The position numbers and the translations under genes were made by a program. This document shows positions 25,457-35,775 of a stretch of DNA of 64,000 nucleotides, piece after piece (within the stretch, counting starts at the first letter, position 1; every line of letters starts with the position of its first letter). Source of the DNA: Aculops lycopersici (taxonomy: Eukaryota; Arthropoda; Arachnida; Trombidiformes; Eriophyidae); assembly GCA_015350385.1 (NCBI GenBank), contig WNKI01000004.1, forward strand, positions 1,586,859-1,650,858. Reading direction: 5' to 3'. Below the pieces are notes generated by a model that was not told the origin of the DNA, did no database searches, and saw only the letters and a list, made by a program, of their open reading frames with translations.

Positions 25457-28400
25457 AGAAGACAAGCGACCGCGAAGCGAGTACCACGCAATTCAATGGC
25501 AAGCGAGAGGGGGAGGAGACTCACCTGTTGCTTGCACTCATGTGATTCGCTCTTAAGCCCATCATCCACTCGATTCCTCGTTTAACTTTGTGTGTGTGTG
25601 TTTCTCTCGCTCTCTATCTCTATGTGTCTGCTTGCTGCTTGCTACTTGTTGGTTTCATGTATCTGTCCATGAATCGACGACATTCGCCTCACTTCGTTTG
25701 TGTCACCTGCCTCACCTAACCAAACTAAACTAGACCCCAGATTAACGACGCGCATCCACACACACACACTCGCAATCACACAACACAACTGGTGGTTGTC
25801 GCGCTGTCGTGAGTTATTGTTATTAACGTGGGTGTCCGTTTCCCGATTGACGTGCGGCTGTTGTTGTTGTCGCCCGCGAAACAACAAGAGTCGGCGGGCG
25901 CGTCAGAGAGGGGATACAACAATGGAGGCGGAAGGGGCGTGTCGCGTGCAACTGAAGGCTAGCAAAAATCAACGATGTTACCGAGACCGATGATGTGATT
26001 TACTGCGCGCGAGCGCGCTTCAGTTGGTTGATTGGATGGATGAGTTGAAAGTGGAAGTGGAAGTGGCAATGGAAACTGGAACTAAATAAAATTTCGCTCT
26101 CTCTCTCTCTCTCTTTGTCTTTCTTCCTCAATGATCTGGCAACACGAACAATAATTCTACCTTTCGCTTTAAAAAGACTCTCACTTGTTTGTGCTCTCCC
26201 CTCAGTCATCCAGTATATAACTTTTAACCGCACGCACCTCTAGTGCTAGTCCATGAAATTAAACCAATGACTAGTAAGCTGAGAAAAGCGAAGTTGAAAG
26301 ACTCCCATTGTTGTGCATAGTTAGTAATCTGGCTAAACTGACAGAGAAACTTTACTTTATGAAACTTGCCACTCCAGTTTAAAGCCAAATAAAAACTCCC
26401 TCACTCCCTACTGGCCAACCAAGCGACCTACCCAAGTGAGCAGCAGCGGTAGTGGTAGCTACCGGCAAGCCGTGTGGCTTGGTTACTCATTTTTCAGGTG
26501 CACTTACGCGCAAACGCCCTGCAGACAAAAATCAGCTAGTGGCTACTGTCGCTACTTTAGCTTAGAGAGAGCAGGTAAACCTGTTCGCAGGTTAATTGTA
26601 GTCAAATCTGCAGTCAAATTGGAAAAGTTGGCAATTTTAGTCCCGATTGTGGTCTCTACAACTACCTTAGTCTTTTTTACAGTTATGCGCGCAACTCGAT
26701 ACTTCTCTCGGGCTCACCTGTTGCTCGTTGCTTGTGGCTCGTGGCACGCGTTCTCTCTATTCTGGCTGCTAACTCTATGCAAATCGGCTAGTTCTGGGGT
26801 TTTAAATCGTTTTTTGGGGCTTAAAAGTGAAAAATTCTAGTCAAAGTTGTCAAAGTTTAGCTGTGAGCCATGGAGTCTGGCATTGTGTTTGGTCAATTGA
26901 ATTACTAGCAGCTCGGCTGTTGCTTTCAATCCAACCGCCAACACACATTCAATTGTTCCGATCGACTGATCATCCAAAGTTTACTAACAAGCAACACTCT
27001 TCTGTAGCCTCGAAAAAGTGGATGAGCAATCCTCCCTTTTTCCTGCTCATTTCATTTCGTCGTTGCAAGTGACGACTAATTAGAAAACAGTTGAATTTAA
27101 CCTCGACAACTACAATTCATCCACAACATCAACAACAGCGGTATTAATTCTCTATATAAATTTCAATTTTCAGACTCAGTTTGGGTTAATGAACTCGTTC
27201 AAGTGGCCTCTTGACCAGCTACTCGGTTGATTGGCGCTAATTATCCCTGTTCCCTTCAATTAAATAGAATTCCCACTTACAAGTTGAATATTTTGGCCAA
27301 CCAGGCGAGTGAAATTATTAAACACTCTAAATTTTTCAACTCTCTTATCGGCTCTGTTGTTGTTGTTGCTGCTGTTGTTAGGTTGGTTCCATGTCGACAG
27401 CAACAAGTGGCCGGAACAACGGGGCAAAAAGTTTACGCTGGCCAACGCTCTTGACTGGCCATTCGTTTCGAGTGGCCCGCCGCTCGCTCTCTCCGGCTCC
27501 ACCAACCTACCTGCTCGCCAAGCTAGCTTGCCAGTTGTTTTGACTTTCAAACGGTTTCACATTTCACCACTAGCGCCACATTCTCGGATACCGCCACTTG
27601 TTCGCCAATATCTGCTCACCTGTTGCTAGTGGGTGTTGTGGAGTTGCTGTCGTTGTTGTTGTTGTTGTTATAACTTGTTATGTGTTTACATGTTGCACCT
27701 GATCGCTAATCGGGCTCGCAAATTAAGCATCACTTAGTCGCCTTTGCACTACCCAATGCCAGTTCACCTCTGGCCAACATCAGCAGCCCATTGGTTCGGC
27801 CGCCAAGTGACGTCAGAGTTTTTCACTGGCCAAACGGTTTTTTCCCGACGCCTTAGTAGTCGTCGCAAAGTTAACCGGCCGTTCGATAGCCTAGACCGAG
27901 AGTCAACCGGAAGGTAAAGGTGAGCTAGCGCGCAGGCTGACCGACTAATGAAGCAGTCGATCGACCACTCACCTAGCGGACGACCGTCAACCTGTTGCTA
28001 GGGCTTTGGTTCGGCCAACTTTCGAATTGGAGCGGGACAATTGGATCGATCAATGGACGGTAGATGTGGTATGAGTATCGGTGGTGGCTCACCACGAAAA
28101 AATTTGCATAATTTTCATCGGTTGGGCTACCGTGACCACCTGTTGCCGGTTTGCCGCCACCGTTTGTTACTTGATATGTAAAAGGGGGGGGGGTAGAGAG
28201 ACAGAGAAATTAATTTGCCGCTTTTCAACCGGAAGAGGGGAGGAGAACAATCGACTGCAACGACAACTAAAACTAAAACTACCGCAACAACGACGATCAT
28301 GACAACGCAGATGACGAGCAGAATCGCTCTTGACCTTGACTCTGCCGCCTTAGTAGTGGTTGCAAAAAGCTCGCTGCCGCACCGAGATAATGAGGCTCGA

Positions 28401-31400
28401 GTTTGGGCGCGCCGCCTCTTAGCAACAGGTGCGCTCCAGCCACCTACCTGCTCGCGTTAATTCAATTTTTCCGCCCGCCGCCTCTATTCTACCTGCCAAT
28501 CAGCATAGTGGTAGTTGTAGTTTTTTAGTTGTAGCTGTGGCTGTAGTTGTTGTTGTTGCAATTACAAGTGAATGCTGGCTGCCATTAGCCTGTGTTACTG
28601 CCACCGCCACCACTAGCGCAACCTGTAGCTCGCTCGCTATGCGCGTGCCTACGTCTTATTGGCGAGACCACGCTGGCGGCGACGGTTTGGATGGAGAGTT
28701 TGCATAGACGATGACAATGAGGTACAAATGAGGAAGCTTGCGAGCCAAATCTCAATGGAAGTGGAGAGAGTAGAAAAGGGAAACTCGCTAGACTCGCAAA
28801 AAGTCAATCGGCCTCTCGCCGCTTGATTGACTGCTAACTCTACTGAACGTCAGACTGGCAACTCCAACTGTCTATAACTATAACAGAACTAAAACTAACC
28901 AACCAACCGACTAACCAACGAGTGTAACTCTCAAGTCTAACTGACACGAGAGAACAGAGCAGAATACAGCGCAACTAGCTAACAGGTGGCTCAACTGCCA
29001 GTCCAAATGATCGCTTCCCGTCCACTCGCTTCCATCCCGAACTAAATCTCACCAAAGCAAACCAAAACTAACTAAAACTCCAGCTTGATCCTCAGCGAAC
29101 GATAAGTTTGCTTGCTTTGCCTTTTCGTAATCATTATCACTTTTACCCTTGGAAAACTGGGAGCCCAAATGGGTGGTGCTCATTTTTTTTCTATTTCTAG
29201 TTGAAGCTGTGGCCAAGTCCAACTCTCGGCCTTCTTTCTCTCTGTTGTCTCTCCTTGTGGGCGGCTAGCGAGATGCTACTGGCCACAAATGAGCTTGTAA
29301 GTGAATGAGAGGGAGAGAGAGAGGAACCGTGAGCCTACCTTTCATTGTGGAGTTTCAAGTTTTATTTGGCCGCTGGCTCAATCAGGTGCGAGGCAATATT
29401 ATTGGTATTACCATTGACTGGTTGGAGTAACTGCTCAGTATTGAGTTTTGAGTATTGATTGGAACTTGGAGAATATCGAGAGGAGTCGAGAATAACCAAG
29501 AGCACTCCTTTTGAAGAAAAGAAAAAATTACTAACGATTGAGGGTTACTTTTTTCCATCTCCTTCCTCTCGTCGTGTAAGTTTGCATGGGAGGAAAGAGA
29601 GGGAGAAACACTTACGTCATTGGCAAGCACCCAGTAGACCAACAAACACTTGTTAAGACAACCAGCCAAGCAAACAGACAATGTCCTCGACTGCCTGCTC
29701 GCTTACCTGACTCTCTACCTGTCTGCTTGCCTGCCACTTGTTGTTGATCCAGTTAAGTGGCTTGCCAGGTAGTGCGAGTTACGATCAAGTTGATGCTAAC
29801 GATTAAGCGACTAAATTGGTCTTCTTGGCTACCAAACTTGCGAGCTTCCGTTGGAATAACGTAGTTATATAAAAGTCAGATATAACTTAGTATCAGCGAA
29901 GCCAATGGAAAAAATAACATCAGCAACAACAATAGCTAGTTTCTCGTGTTCGAGATTCTGATTTAGATCAAGAGCAAGCGCGAGAGACAGAGGCAACACA
30001 AAGTAGCGACATTCAGGCCAACAGTTGGTTGCGAGTCAAACCAGTCAAACTTGTAAGACAGCCGATCGGCCAACTCGATAAGGGAAAAATTATATGACGA
30101 CGGTGAGGAGCAAGTGGTAGGGTTAGAGTTGGAGTTATGGTTTGAGTAGCAGGTAACAAGTAGAGTTTTACCTGTTGATTTTGCTCTTTGAGCAGGGCAC
30201 AGCAAATCAAGCAACCAGCTGGGCGCCCAAAGTTTTGCGGCGGCGGTGACGATGATGACAAAGATAAATAGTTACGTGCTGTCTTGGTTGCCTCTAGTGG
30301 ATATAAATTCAAAGAGAGAGAGAGACGAGGCGCAAAAATATCAAGGCGAGGAGAGATGTGAATTCAATTGTCTGGTATCCAATGGTTGTGCTGTTGCAAC
30401 AGGTTGTTAGTTGTTTGACTCTCCAACTCTCATTCAAAAGCTGGAAACATTTTCAAGAGCAAGCAGGGACCAGAGGAAAAGTAGAGAGAAATTGAATTGG
30501 AATGAGCTCTTTCGTCGCCCTCCCGAGTCGCCGTCGAGTCTTTCGGTTTTGGCTTTGCTTTGCTTGCTCGCAAAATTTAACTGTCTCTTAGCGAGGCGAA
30601 CTTGTCGGTGGATGAGTGAGTGGTACTTGCAATTGCGTTAGCCTAATAATAATAATAACCAACAACACAACGACCACGACAACTCCAATGATGATAATAA
30701 TAATAGTAGTTTCAGAAAAAGGCGCAACCACCTGATGAGTGCGAGCAAGCGTCAAGCTCGTTTAGCGTAGCTCGCGCTTTGGGTTACCTGAAGGCGAGGC
30801 GCGGCGATGCCAATAGCGAAACCTTTTGAAGTTGGGGGGCACTAAAGCTAGCTGTTGCTATTTCTGGTCTAAGGCAAACATGAATTTTCAAGCGTTCACT
30901 CTTAATACTTGATACTTTATCCTCTACTCACCAACAAACTTCAGTCTTGGGCGCCCTCTCGAGTTGGGCTAAACTAACCCGAGCAAATCTAACGGAAATT
31001 GTGCTCTTCAGTCGTCTCCTCTGGTTCTATTGCTGCTGCTGCTGCTGGCCCGCCACTACCGCCGCTATCTGTTGCTTTCAATGGTTCAATGTAAGAAACC
31101 ACTTGTCTCTACCAACATTGGCGCTGTATAATAATGAGCAATTAATTGTTCACCTCCGCCAAATTTGCAGCTTGTAGACTCTCAATTCTGTAGACTAAAA
31201 GGGTGTACTTGCCTTTTGTTCACACGCCACCCTACTCTTTCTCGACACTAGCACAAAAGCCACCTGTGGATGAAGATGGAGTGTCGGAGGCACCATCCAG
31301 CGGTGAGCTTGCCACCACATGTCTACCAGGTATTTTGCTTTAGGCAATCAATTCAAAAACAATCAACGTTCAATTCTTCTTAACTGAAAACAAGAAGAGA

Positions 31401-31631
31401 TAGATGAATATAGATAGAGGTAGGCGGGTGGATATCGAGCGAAGAGGAGCCCAAAGAGTTGGGGAAAACTTTTCAAGGTTGTGGATGGGAGAGTCGTGCG
31501 AGTTCTCCTACGTCGCTGACGTTTTTTACTATGAGGCGCCGTGTTATTGTTGATTAAGTTTGCAGTTATCATTATCATCATCACTATGGTTGAAGTAGGG
31601 AAGCACAGAGTAGATTATCCACAGAGACCAA

Positions 31632-33293
31632 CTAACTTGATGGACTTATTTCAAATGTGTCGCTGATTCCATAGACATCATACTCGTTGGCGGCATTTGT
31701 TTTCAAATACAAAACTACATACTTCCCAGGTACCATTATGTCATCCGAGAAGGTTGCAGTAAAATACTTGAATCCGTCGCCAATCGTTGCATCGTCAGGT
31801 AGCGCATTCACAACCACCTGTTCGGCGGCAATCCTGGCCGTTGTGACAATTTGACTTGGCGCTGGTCCTGTAGCCGTCAGGTTGGACGACGACTGATGCA
31901 TTTCCGTTGGTGCTGGACCGGAGCTGACCGCTGCAACTGTAGGTATAGGTGCGGGTATAGGTATATTAGCAACAGGTGGGTCGTTTAATGACAGTGCCTC
32001 TGTTCCCATTGATACTGAGCTATTACTCGACGTGGTGCTACTAACACTTCCTCTTCGCGACGATGCTCTAGATGAGGGTGTTGAGGAGGAGTAAGCGACC
32101 TCTTGGGCATCTAGTCTTGGTGCCATTCTTGCGATGTTGTTTGCGAACACTATGGTTAGATAGTCTTCGAGGGAAGCGAAGTCGGCTTTGTATAGTGCAA
32201 GTCTATCCCATGAGCTCAAAATCTTCGGTCTTCTGTAAAATAACTCATTACTTATCTTGTACCACAAACGACCATCGGTTGCCGTTCGCCAACCACTAAT
32301 TTGCTCAAATTTGACCACCTCATAGGGTATATTACTAGGGTTGAATTCACGCGGATCGTAAGTTTTAACCCTAAACATACTAACCACCGGCTTATGATCA
32401 CTCAAGTCTGTTTCAGGTAAACATTCGTAGAAGAGTTGCTCCAATTTTGGCTTAATGTGCGTTTGGTTTTCATTGTATCGATAGAGGATTCTATCCGTCC
32501 ATGCGGGAATCCTCTGCTCACTATCGTAAGCATCCTTGGTTCCAATTTGAAACTTGTAAGTGGGAAGAAATTTTGGTAGAGTTTCAGTGAACTCGCTAAA
32601 AGCTAAACCTCTCTTCTTGACGCTTATTAATTGATCATTCTTATATAAGCTTGAGATTAACTTTTCCCTATCGTCCGTCGAGTTGGAAGTTTTTGCTTTC
32701 GTTATAATATCTAATACACGATGCTTTTCAATATCGTCCAAGCGAAAGTTTAAATCTCCAAACCAGAAGGCATAATCGTGATTCAGAACACTAGGCGTCG
32801 AAGAGTTGACCAAAAATTTAGTTCCCTCCAAGATGGACTTGTAATCCTGAATTCTTTGTTGCAGTTGCTCCTGGTGGGCAGCAAGGTGAGAGTTGGTTGC
32901 CGAAAAAGAATTTCCATTGTAGCTGAAACGTAGAGAAACGCCTCCCTTGTTACCCAATAGACCACCGAATCCTGTTTTAACACTTTCCGTCTCGAAATCT
33001 CGAGCACGAAGCATAATTTCGCGCAAAACAAAAATATACAGTAAGATTCCGCTTAGTTTGTGGCGCTTGAATAGAATATACCCTCGTTTCCTCAAAGTTG
33101 TGGATAGATTGCTTGTCCATGGATCTGAGAACAAATACTGTGGTGCCTCCTGTAAGCCGACGATCTGAATATCGGGCCTCAGATTATGTAGGCGTCTTGA
33201 ATCATCAAATAGATAGTCGAGCATTGTGTCATTCATCGGCTCTTTGCCGGCGACATTCCACGAGGTAATACGGATTAGTTGTTCGGCGCTCAT
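31632..33293 (-). CDS. SKICH-type inositol polyphosphate 5-phosphatase (INPP5K-like)
   Basis: A single frame of 553 codons from an ATG at 33293. The first 310 residues form an inositol 5-phosphatase catalytic domain with its hallmark motifs in order: ITSWNVAGKEP, GLQEAP, GNKGGVSLRF, SHLAAHQ, WFGDLNFRL, PAWTDRIL and SDHKPV. Enzymes of this family remove the 5-phosphate from PI(4,5)P2, PI(3,4,5)P3 and soluble inositol phosphates at membranes. The C-terminal SKICH domain is seen as two halves: a first part around LSSWDRLALYKADF (residues about 350-390) and a last part around VPGKYVVLYLK and YGISDTFEI (residues about 515-550). Between them lie about 120 low-complexity residues rich in S, P and A. 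The human relative INPP5K has 448 residues, so the insert roughly explains the extra length. The gene is divergent from ADI1, with 367 bases between the start codons. INPP5J/PIPP is the other candidate relative. Confidence 0.9.
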   Translation of the reverse strand: MSAEQLIRITSWNVAGKEPMNDTMLDYLFDDSRRLHNLRPDIQIVGLQEAPQYLFSDPWTSNLSTTLRKRGYILFKRHKLSGILLYIFVLREIMLRARDFETESVKTGFGGLLGNKGGVSLRFSYNGNSFSATNSHLAAHQEQLQQRIQDYKSILEGTKFLVNSSTPSVLNHDYAFWFGDLNFRLDDIEKHRVLDIITKAKTSNSTDDREKLISSLYKNDQLISVKKRGLAFSEFTETLPKFLPTYKFQIGTKDAYDSEQRIPAWTDRILYRYNENQTHIKPKLEQLFYECLPETDLSDHKPVVSMFRVKTYDPREFNPSNIPYEVVKFEQISGWRTATDGRLWYKISNELFYRRPKILSSWDRLALYKADFASLEDYLTIVFANNIARMAPRLDAQEVAYSSSTPSSRASSRRGSVSSTTSSNSSVSMGTEALSLNDPPVANIPIPAPIPTVAAVSSGPAPTEMHQSSSNLTATGPAPSQIVTTARIAAEQVVVNALPDDATIGDGFKYFTATFSDDIMVPGKYVVLYLKTNAANEYDVYGISDTFEISPSS

Positions 33294-33660
33294 CTTGGCT
33301 TATTATGCTTACTATTTGATTGATCAATAGAGTTGTTTTCTAATCTATTTGGGTAGTAGATACTGAAGATCTAATACAACTTCGGAAAATACCAAGAGAA
33401 AGTTTGACATCGAGGAGATGCTCAAGTTGTGCAACATCGGCACCAGCGCAACTGCCATCTCGACGAGAAAATGCAGCAACAGCAGCAGCGAATAGAATAT
33501 AGCAACAACAACAACAACAAATACATTTCCAGGGATTTGCACCTGAAAATGCGTCATTCCATGTCGCAATGCTAACGAGCGCTTCAGGTAAGGTATAAAT
33601 TGCAAGACACTCCAAATAATTTACGACTAAAACACTCCGCAGTAAATCATTATATACAAC
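33294..33660. promoter_or_regulatory. Shared divergent promoter region, 5-phosphatase / ADI1
   Basis: These 367 bases separate two start codons pointing outward, so both promoters and 5' UTRs must overlap here. No clear TATA box. A (TTG)n/(CAA)n run lies near 33500-33525. Confidence 0.5.
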
Positions 33661-34212
33661 ATGGTTCGAGTTTGGTATATGGATGACAGTGATGCAGACC
33701 AGAGACTCGAACATCAGTTAGATCCACCTGAGTTTGTATCTTTAGACAAACTAAAGCAATTGGGTGTTTTATACTGGAACTTTGATCCGTCCACTTATGA
33801 AGTGAACGAAGAATTCCAAAGAGTTAAAACTGAAAGGGGATACTCATACCAGGATCAAATCGAATTATCGCCGGAGAAACTAGAAAACTACGAGACCAAA
33901 ATCAAGTCTTTTTACGAGGAGCACATTCATACCGATGAAGAGATTCGGTATGTCATCGATGGAACGGGATACTTTGACGTAAGAGATTTCGATGATAGAT
34001 GGATAAGAATTGAGGTAACTCGTGGTGATATGATTGTTCTACCAGCTGGAATCTATCATAGATTTACCCAAGACACCAAGAATTACATCAAAGCTCTCAG
34101 ATTGTTTGTTGGCGAGCCAGTGTGGACTCCCTACAATAGATCCAAATTGCCCGCAGATGACCCGAATGTCCTCAAGTACAAGCAAACATTCTCGCCAATA
34201 AACGTCAACTAA
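33661..34212 (+). CDS. ADI1: Acireductone dioxygenase
   Basis: A single frame of 183 residues, close to the 179 of the human protein. It catalyses the oxygen-dependent step of the methionine salvage pathway, converting acireductone to the 2-keto acid precursor of methionine and formate (the Fe form), in cytosol and nucleus. The cupin fold is plain: the metal ligands are His88, His90 and Glu94 in EEHIHTDEEIRY and His133 in PAGIYHRFT. These are the same residue numbers as in the mammalian enzyme. The N-terminal MVRVWYMDDSD and the C-terminal PVWTPYNR are also typical. The stop codon lies 66 bases from the stop of the convergent TBCB gene. A poly(A) signal at 34246-34251 means the two 3' ends nearly touch or overlap. 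Confidence 0.97.
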   Translation: MVRVWYMDDSDADQRLEHQLDPPEFVSLDKLKQLGVLYWNFDPSTYEVNEEFQRVKTERGYSYQDQIELSPEKLENYETKIKSFYEEHIHTDEEIRYVIDGTGYFDVRDFDDRWIRIEVTRGDMIVLPAGIYHRFTQDTKNYIKALRLFVGEPVWTPYNRSKLPADDPNVLKYKQTFSPINVN

Positions 34213-34245
34213 AAAGAAGTATAGTTTCTTAATGAATATCCTAAA

Positions 34246-34251
34246 AATAAA
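34246..34251 (+). terminator. Poly(A) signal AATAAA for ADI1
   Basis: AATAAA 34 bases after the ADI1 stop. The cleavage site expected 10-30 bases further would reach the end of the convergent TBCB gene. Confidence 0.65.
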
Positions 34252-34277
34252 TGGATATTATAGAGATTCAGCAGGAG

Positions 34278-34283
34278 TTTATT
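34278..34283 (-). terminator. Poly(A) signal AATAAA overlapping the TBCB stop codon
   Basis: On the minus strand the last codons are CAA TAA, followed by ACT, so AATAAA spans the stop codon itself. This implies a 3' UTR of only 10-30 bases. Confidence 0.6.
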
Positions 34284-34689
34284 GGCTGCTTGCCGACTGG
34301 CCCGACATGCGCTTCTCTCTCATCTCCTTGATGAAGTTTCGAGCATTATTTGGTCTCTGTAAGTACTTGTCTTCGCTAATTTGGAATTTTGGAGCATCTC
34401 CGCTGAGCAAATTGGATGGTTGCGAGTCGGTAACAACCAACTTCAAAGTTACATCTCCATTTGCGCCCGCTCTTTCAACGTAGTGGCCGAGCGTCTGTTC
34501 ATTATCATTGAGCTCTCCCACAACCTTATCCCCAATAGACATTGATATCTTCATTGTCAAATGGTTAGCTCCAGTGATAAGTTCCAGTTTCTTCTTTAAA
34601 TCCAAAATTTTGATGCCAGCATCATAGCGTTTCTCCGTCGGAAACTCGCTTATCTCGGAATGTATGGTCACGTTGAACATCGAAGACAT
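34279..34689 (-). CDS. TBCB: Tubulin-folding cofactor B, short form lacking the CAP-Gly domain
   Basis: The ubiquitin-like domain of TBCB is clear: FPTEKRYDAGIKILDLKKKL aligns with the family signature around SEKRY and the FKxKLEL segment. A family-typical linker follows (FQISEDKYLQRPNNARNFIK, matching the human segment around ISQEAYDQR). The protein then stops at 136 residues, after REKRMSGQSASSQ. Human TBCB has 244 residues: ubiquitin-like domain, coiled coil and C-terminal CAP-Gly domain, which binds the alpha-tubulin tail and cooperates with TBCE. The CAP-Gly domain is missing here, and a poly(A) signal overlaps the stop codon, so no further exon is expected. The open frame extends 31 codons upstream to 34782, but that part (ISIIVTIATTTITITKT) is repeat-like. 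I chose the ATG at 34689 because the family match begins there. Confidence 0.85.
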   Translation of the reverse strand: MSSMFNVTIHSEISEFPTEKRYDAGIKILDLKKKLELITGANHLTMKISMSIGDKVVGELNDNEQTLGHYVERAGANGDVTLKLVVTDSQPSNLLSGDAPKFQISEDKYLQRPNNARNFIKEMREKRMSGQSASSQ

Positions 34690-35775
34690 GGTTTTGGTAA
34701 TGGTTATTGTTGTTGTTGCTATCGTTACAATGATACTAATAAAGCTTGTATTATTCTGTCTAAAATGTATATATTTAGCCAAATATATTTATCTATCGGT
34801 GTAAGAAAGAGATTATATTAGAGATCTAAAATTTCCAACCTTCTTTCTCGAGGATTACGTTGTTCAACTCGAATTACCAAGAGTCGCCAATGCAACTTCG
34901 CTGTAAGAAAGTGCAATTTCAACAATACAATGGGCGCACTGTTAGAGAGTGATAGAAAATCCACAGTGCAATGGAACACAACGTTGCTGTTATGGGCGAT
35001 TTTGTGTGAGCGACTTTCCTATCCATTCTTGTGAGGGAGTGAGTGAGTGAGTGTCAAGCTTTTTGACTGCAATCGGTTCAGAAATTACGTCAACTTTCGT
35101 CCAGTTCTTTACGATCACAACTGTTGGCAATTACTCGAGTCAACCTCTATCGCTCATTCTTCTCGGACAACTACCTGTTCCTTCGTGACCGGTACACTGA
35201 CAACTGTTGTCTTGGAAGCGGATAGACAGACGCATCGTGGCAACTTGCAGTAAGCGGGTGAGTGAATGACTACAACTTGTTGTTGCTTGCTTTTCACAGT
35301 ATTGTCCTCTTTTTACAGCCAGTTCAAAAAAGAGTCTGGGTTCATTTGTGGAGTTAGTCTTGCGTCACAAAACTCTCACAGGACAAGCTAGTTTGTGAAT
35401 GTGAGCCCCTGACCATAGTTCCCATTTGATCTATTTGCTCAGTCGTTGATTGGTGGCCAGGTGGCAGGTTACGAGGGAGTCACGCAAACCGAACAGAGTC
35501 AATGGGAAAAGTTGTGGCGGAGTTGGACTGCAGTCGGCAGACGCCAGTGGCCGAACGTGCAGCATTTTTACACGTTGTCGGCGGCGCGCGCACTGCGTTC
35601 TTTTCTTTTATGCCACTGCTGCCACCGCCGCCGCCAACAACAATTGTTTTCCTATTACAATCCCAATGAGAGAAAACTTTTACTTCCACCACTAATCTAG
35701 TTCGCTTCGACCGTAACCTATTAATTATTAGTCATCCATTGTCAATTCATTTGAATTGAACATCAATCGATCACA
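34690..35775. other. Intergenic region between divergent TBCB and ACTR6
   Basis: About 1.1 kb with promoters facing both ways. A (GAGT)n run lies at about 35035-35053. No protein frame here looks real. It lacks the CAACAGGT motif common elsewhere. Confidence 0.5.

Larger units (their letters stand above)
24114..31631. other. Gene-sparse region upstream of the Ig/FN3/DB gene
   Basis: No protein gene could be supported in 7.5 kb. The region should contain the promoter and 5' UTR of the Ig/FN3/DB gene. It has about 10 CAACAGGT/ACCTGTTG motifs, short GAC and TTCG repeats, and two TATA-like elements on the plus strand (25217 and about 29868). A possible 78-base internal exon at 31252-31329 is discussed in the findings. 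Confidence 0.55.

Noticed and set aside
25080..25569. Overlapping frames of 100-140 codons upstream of the Ig/FN3/DB gene
   Set aside because: They are open on both strands because of GAC and TTCG repeats and show no domain.
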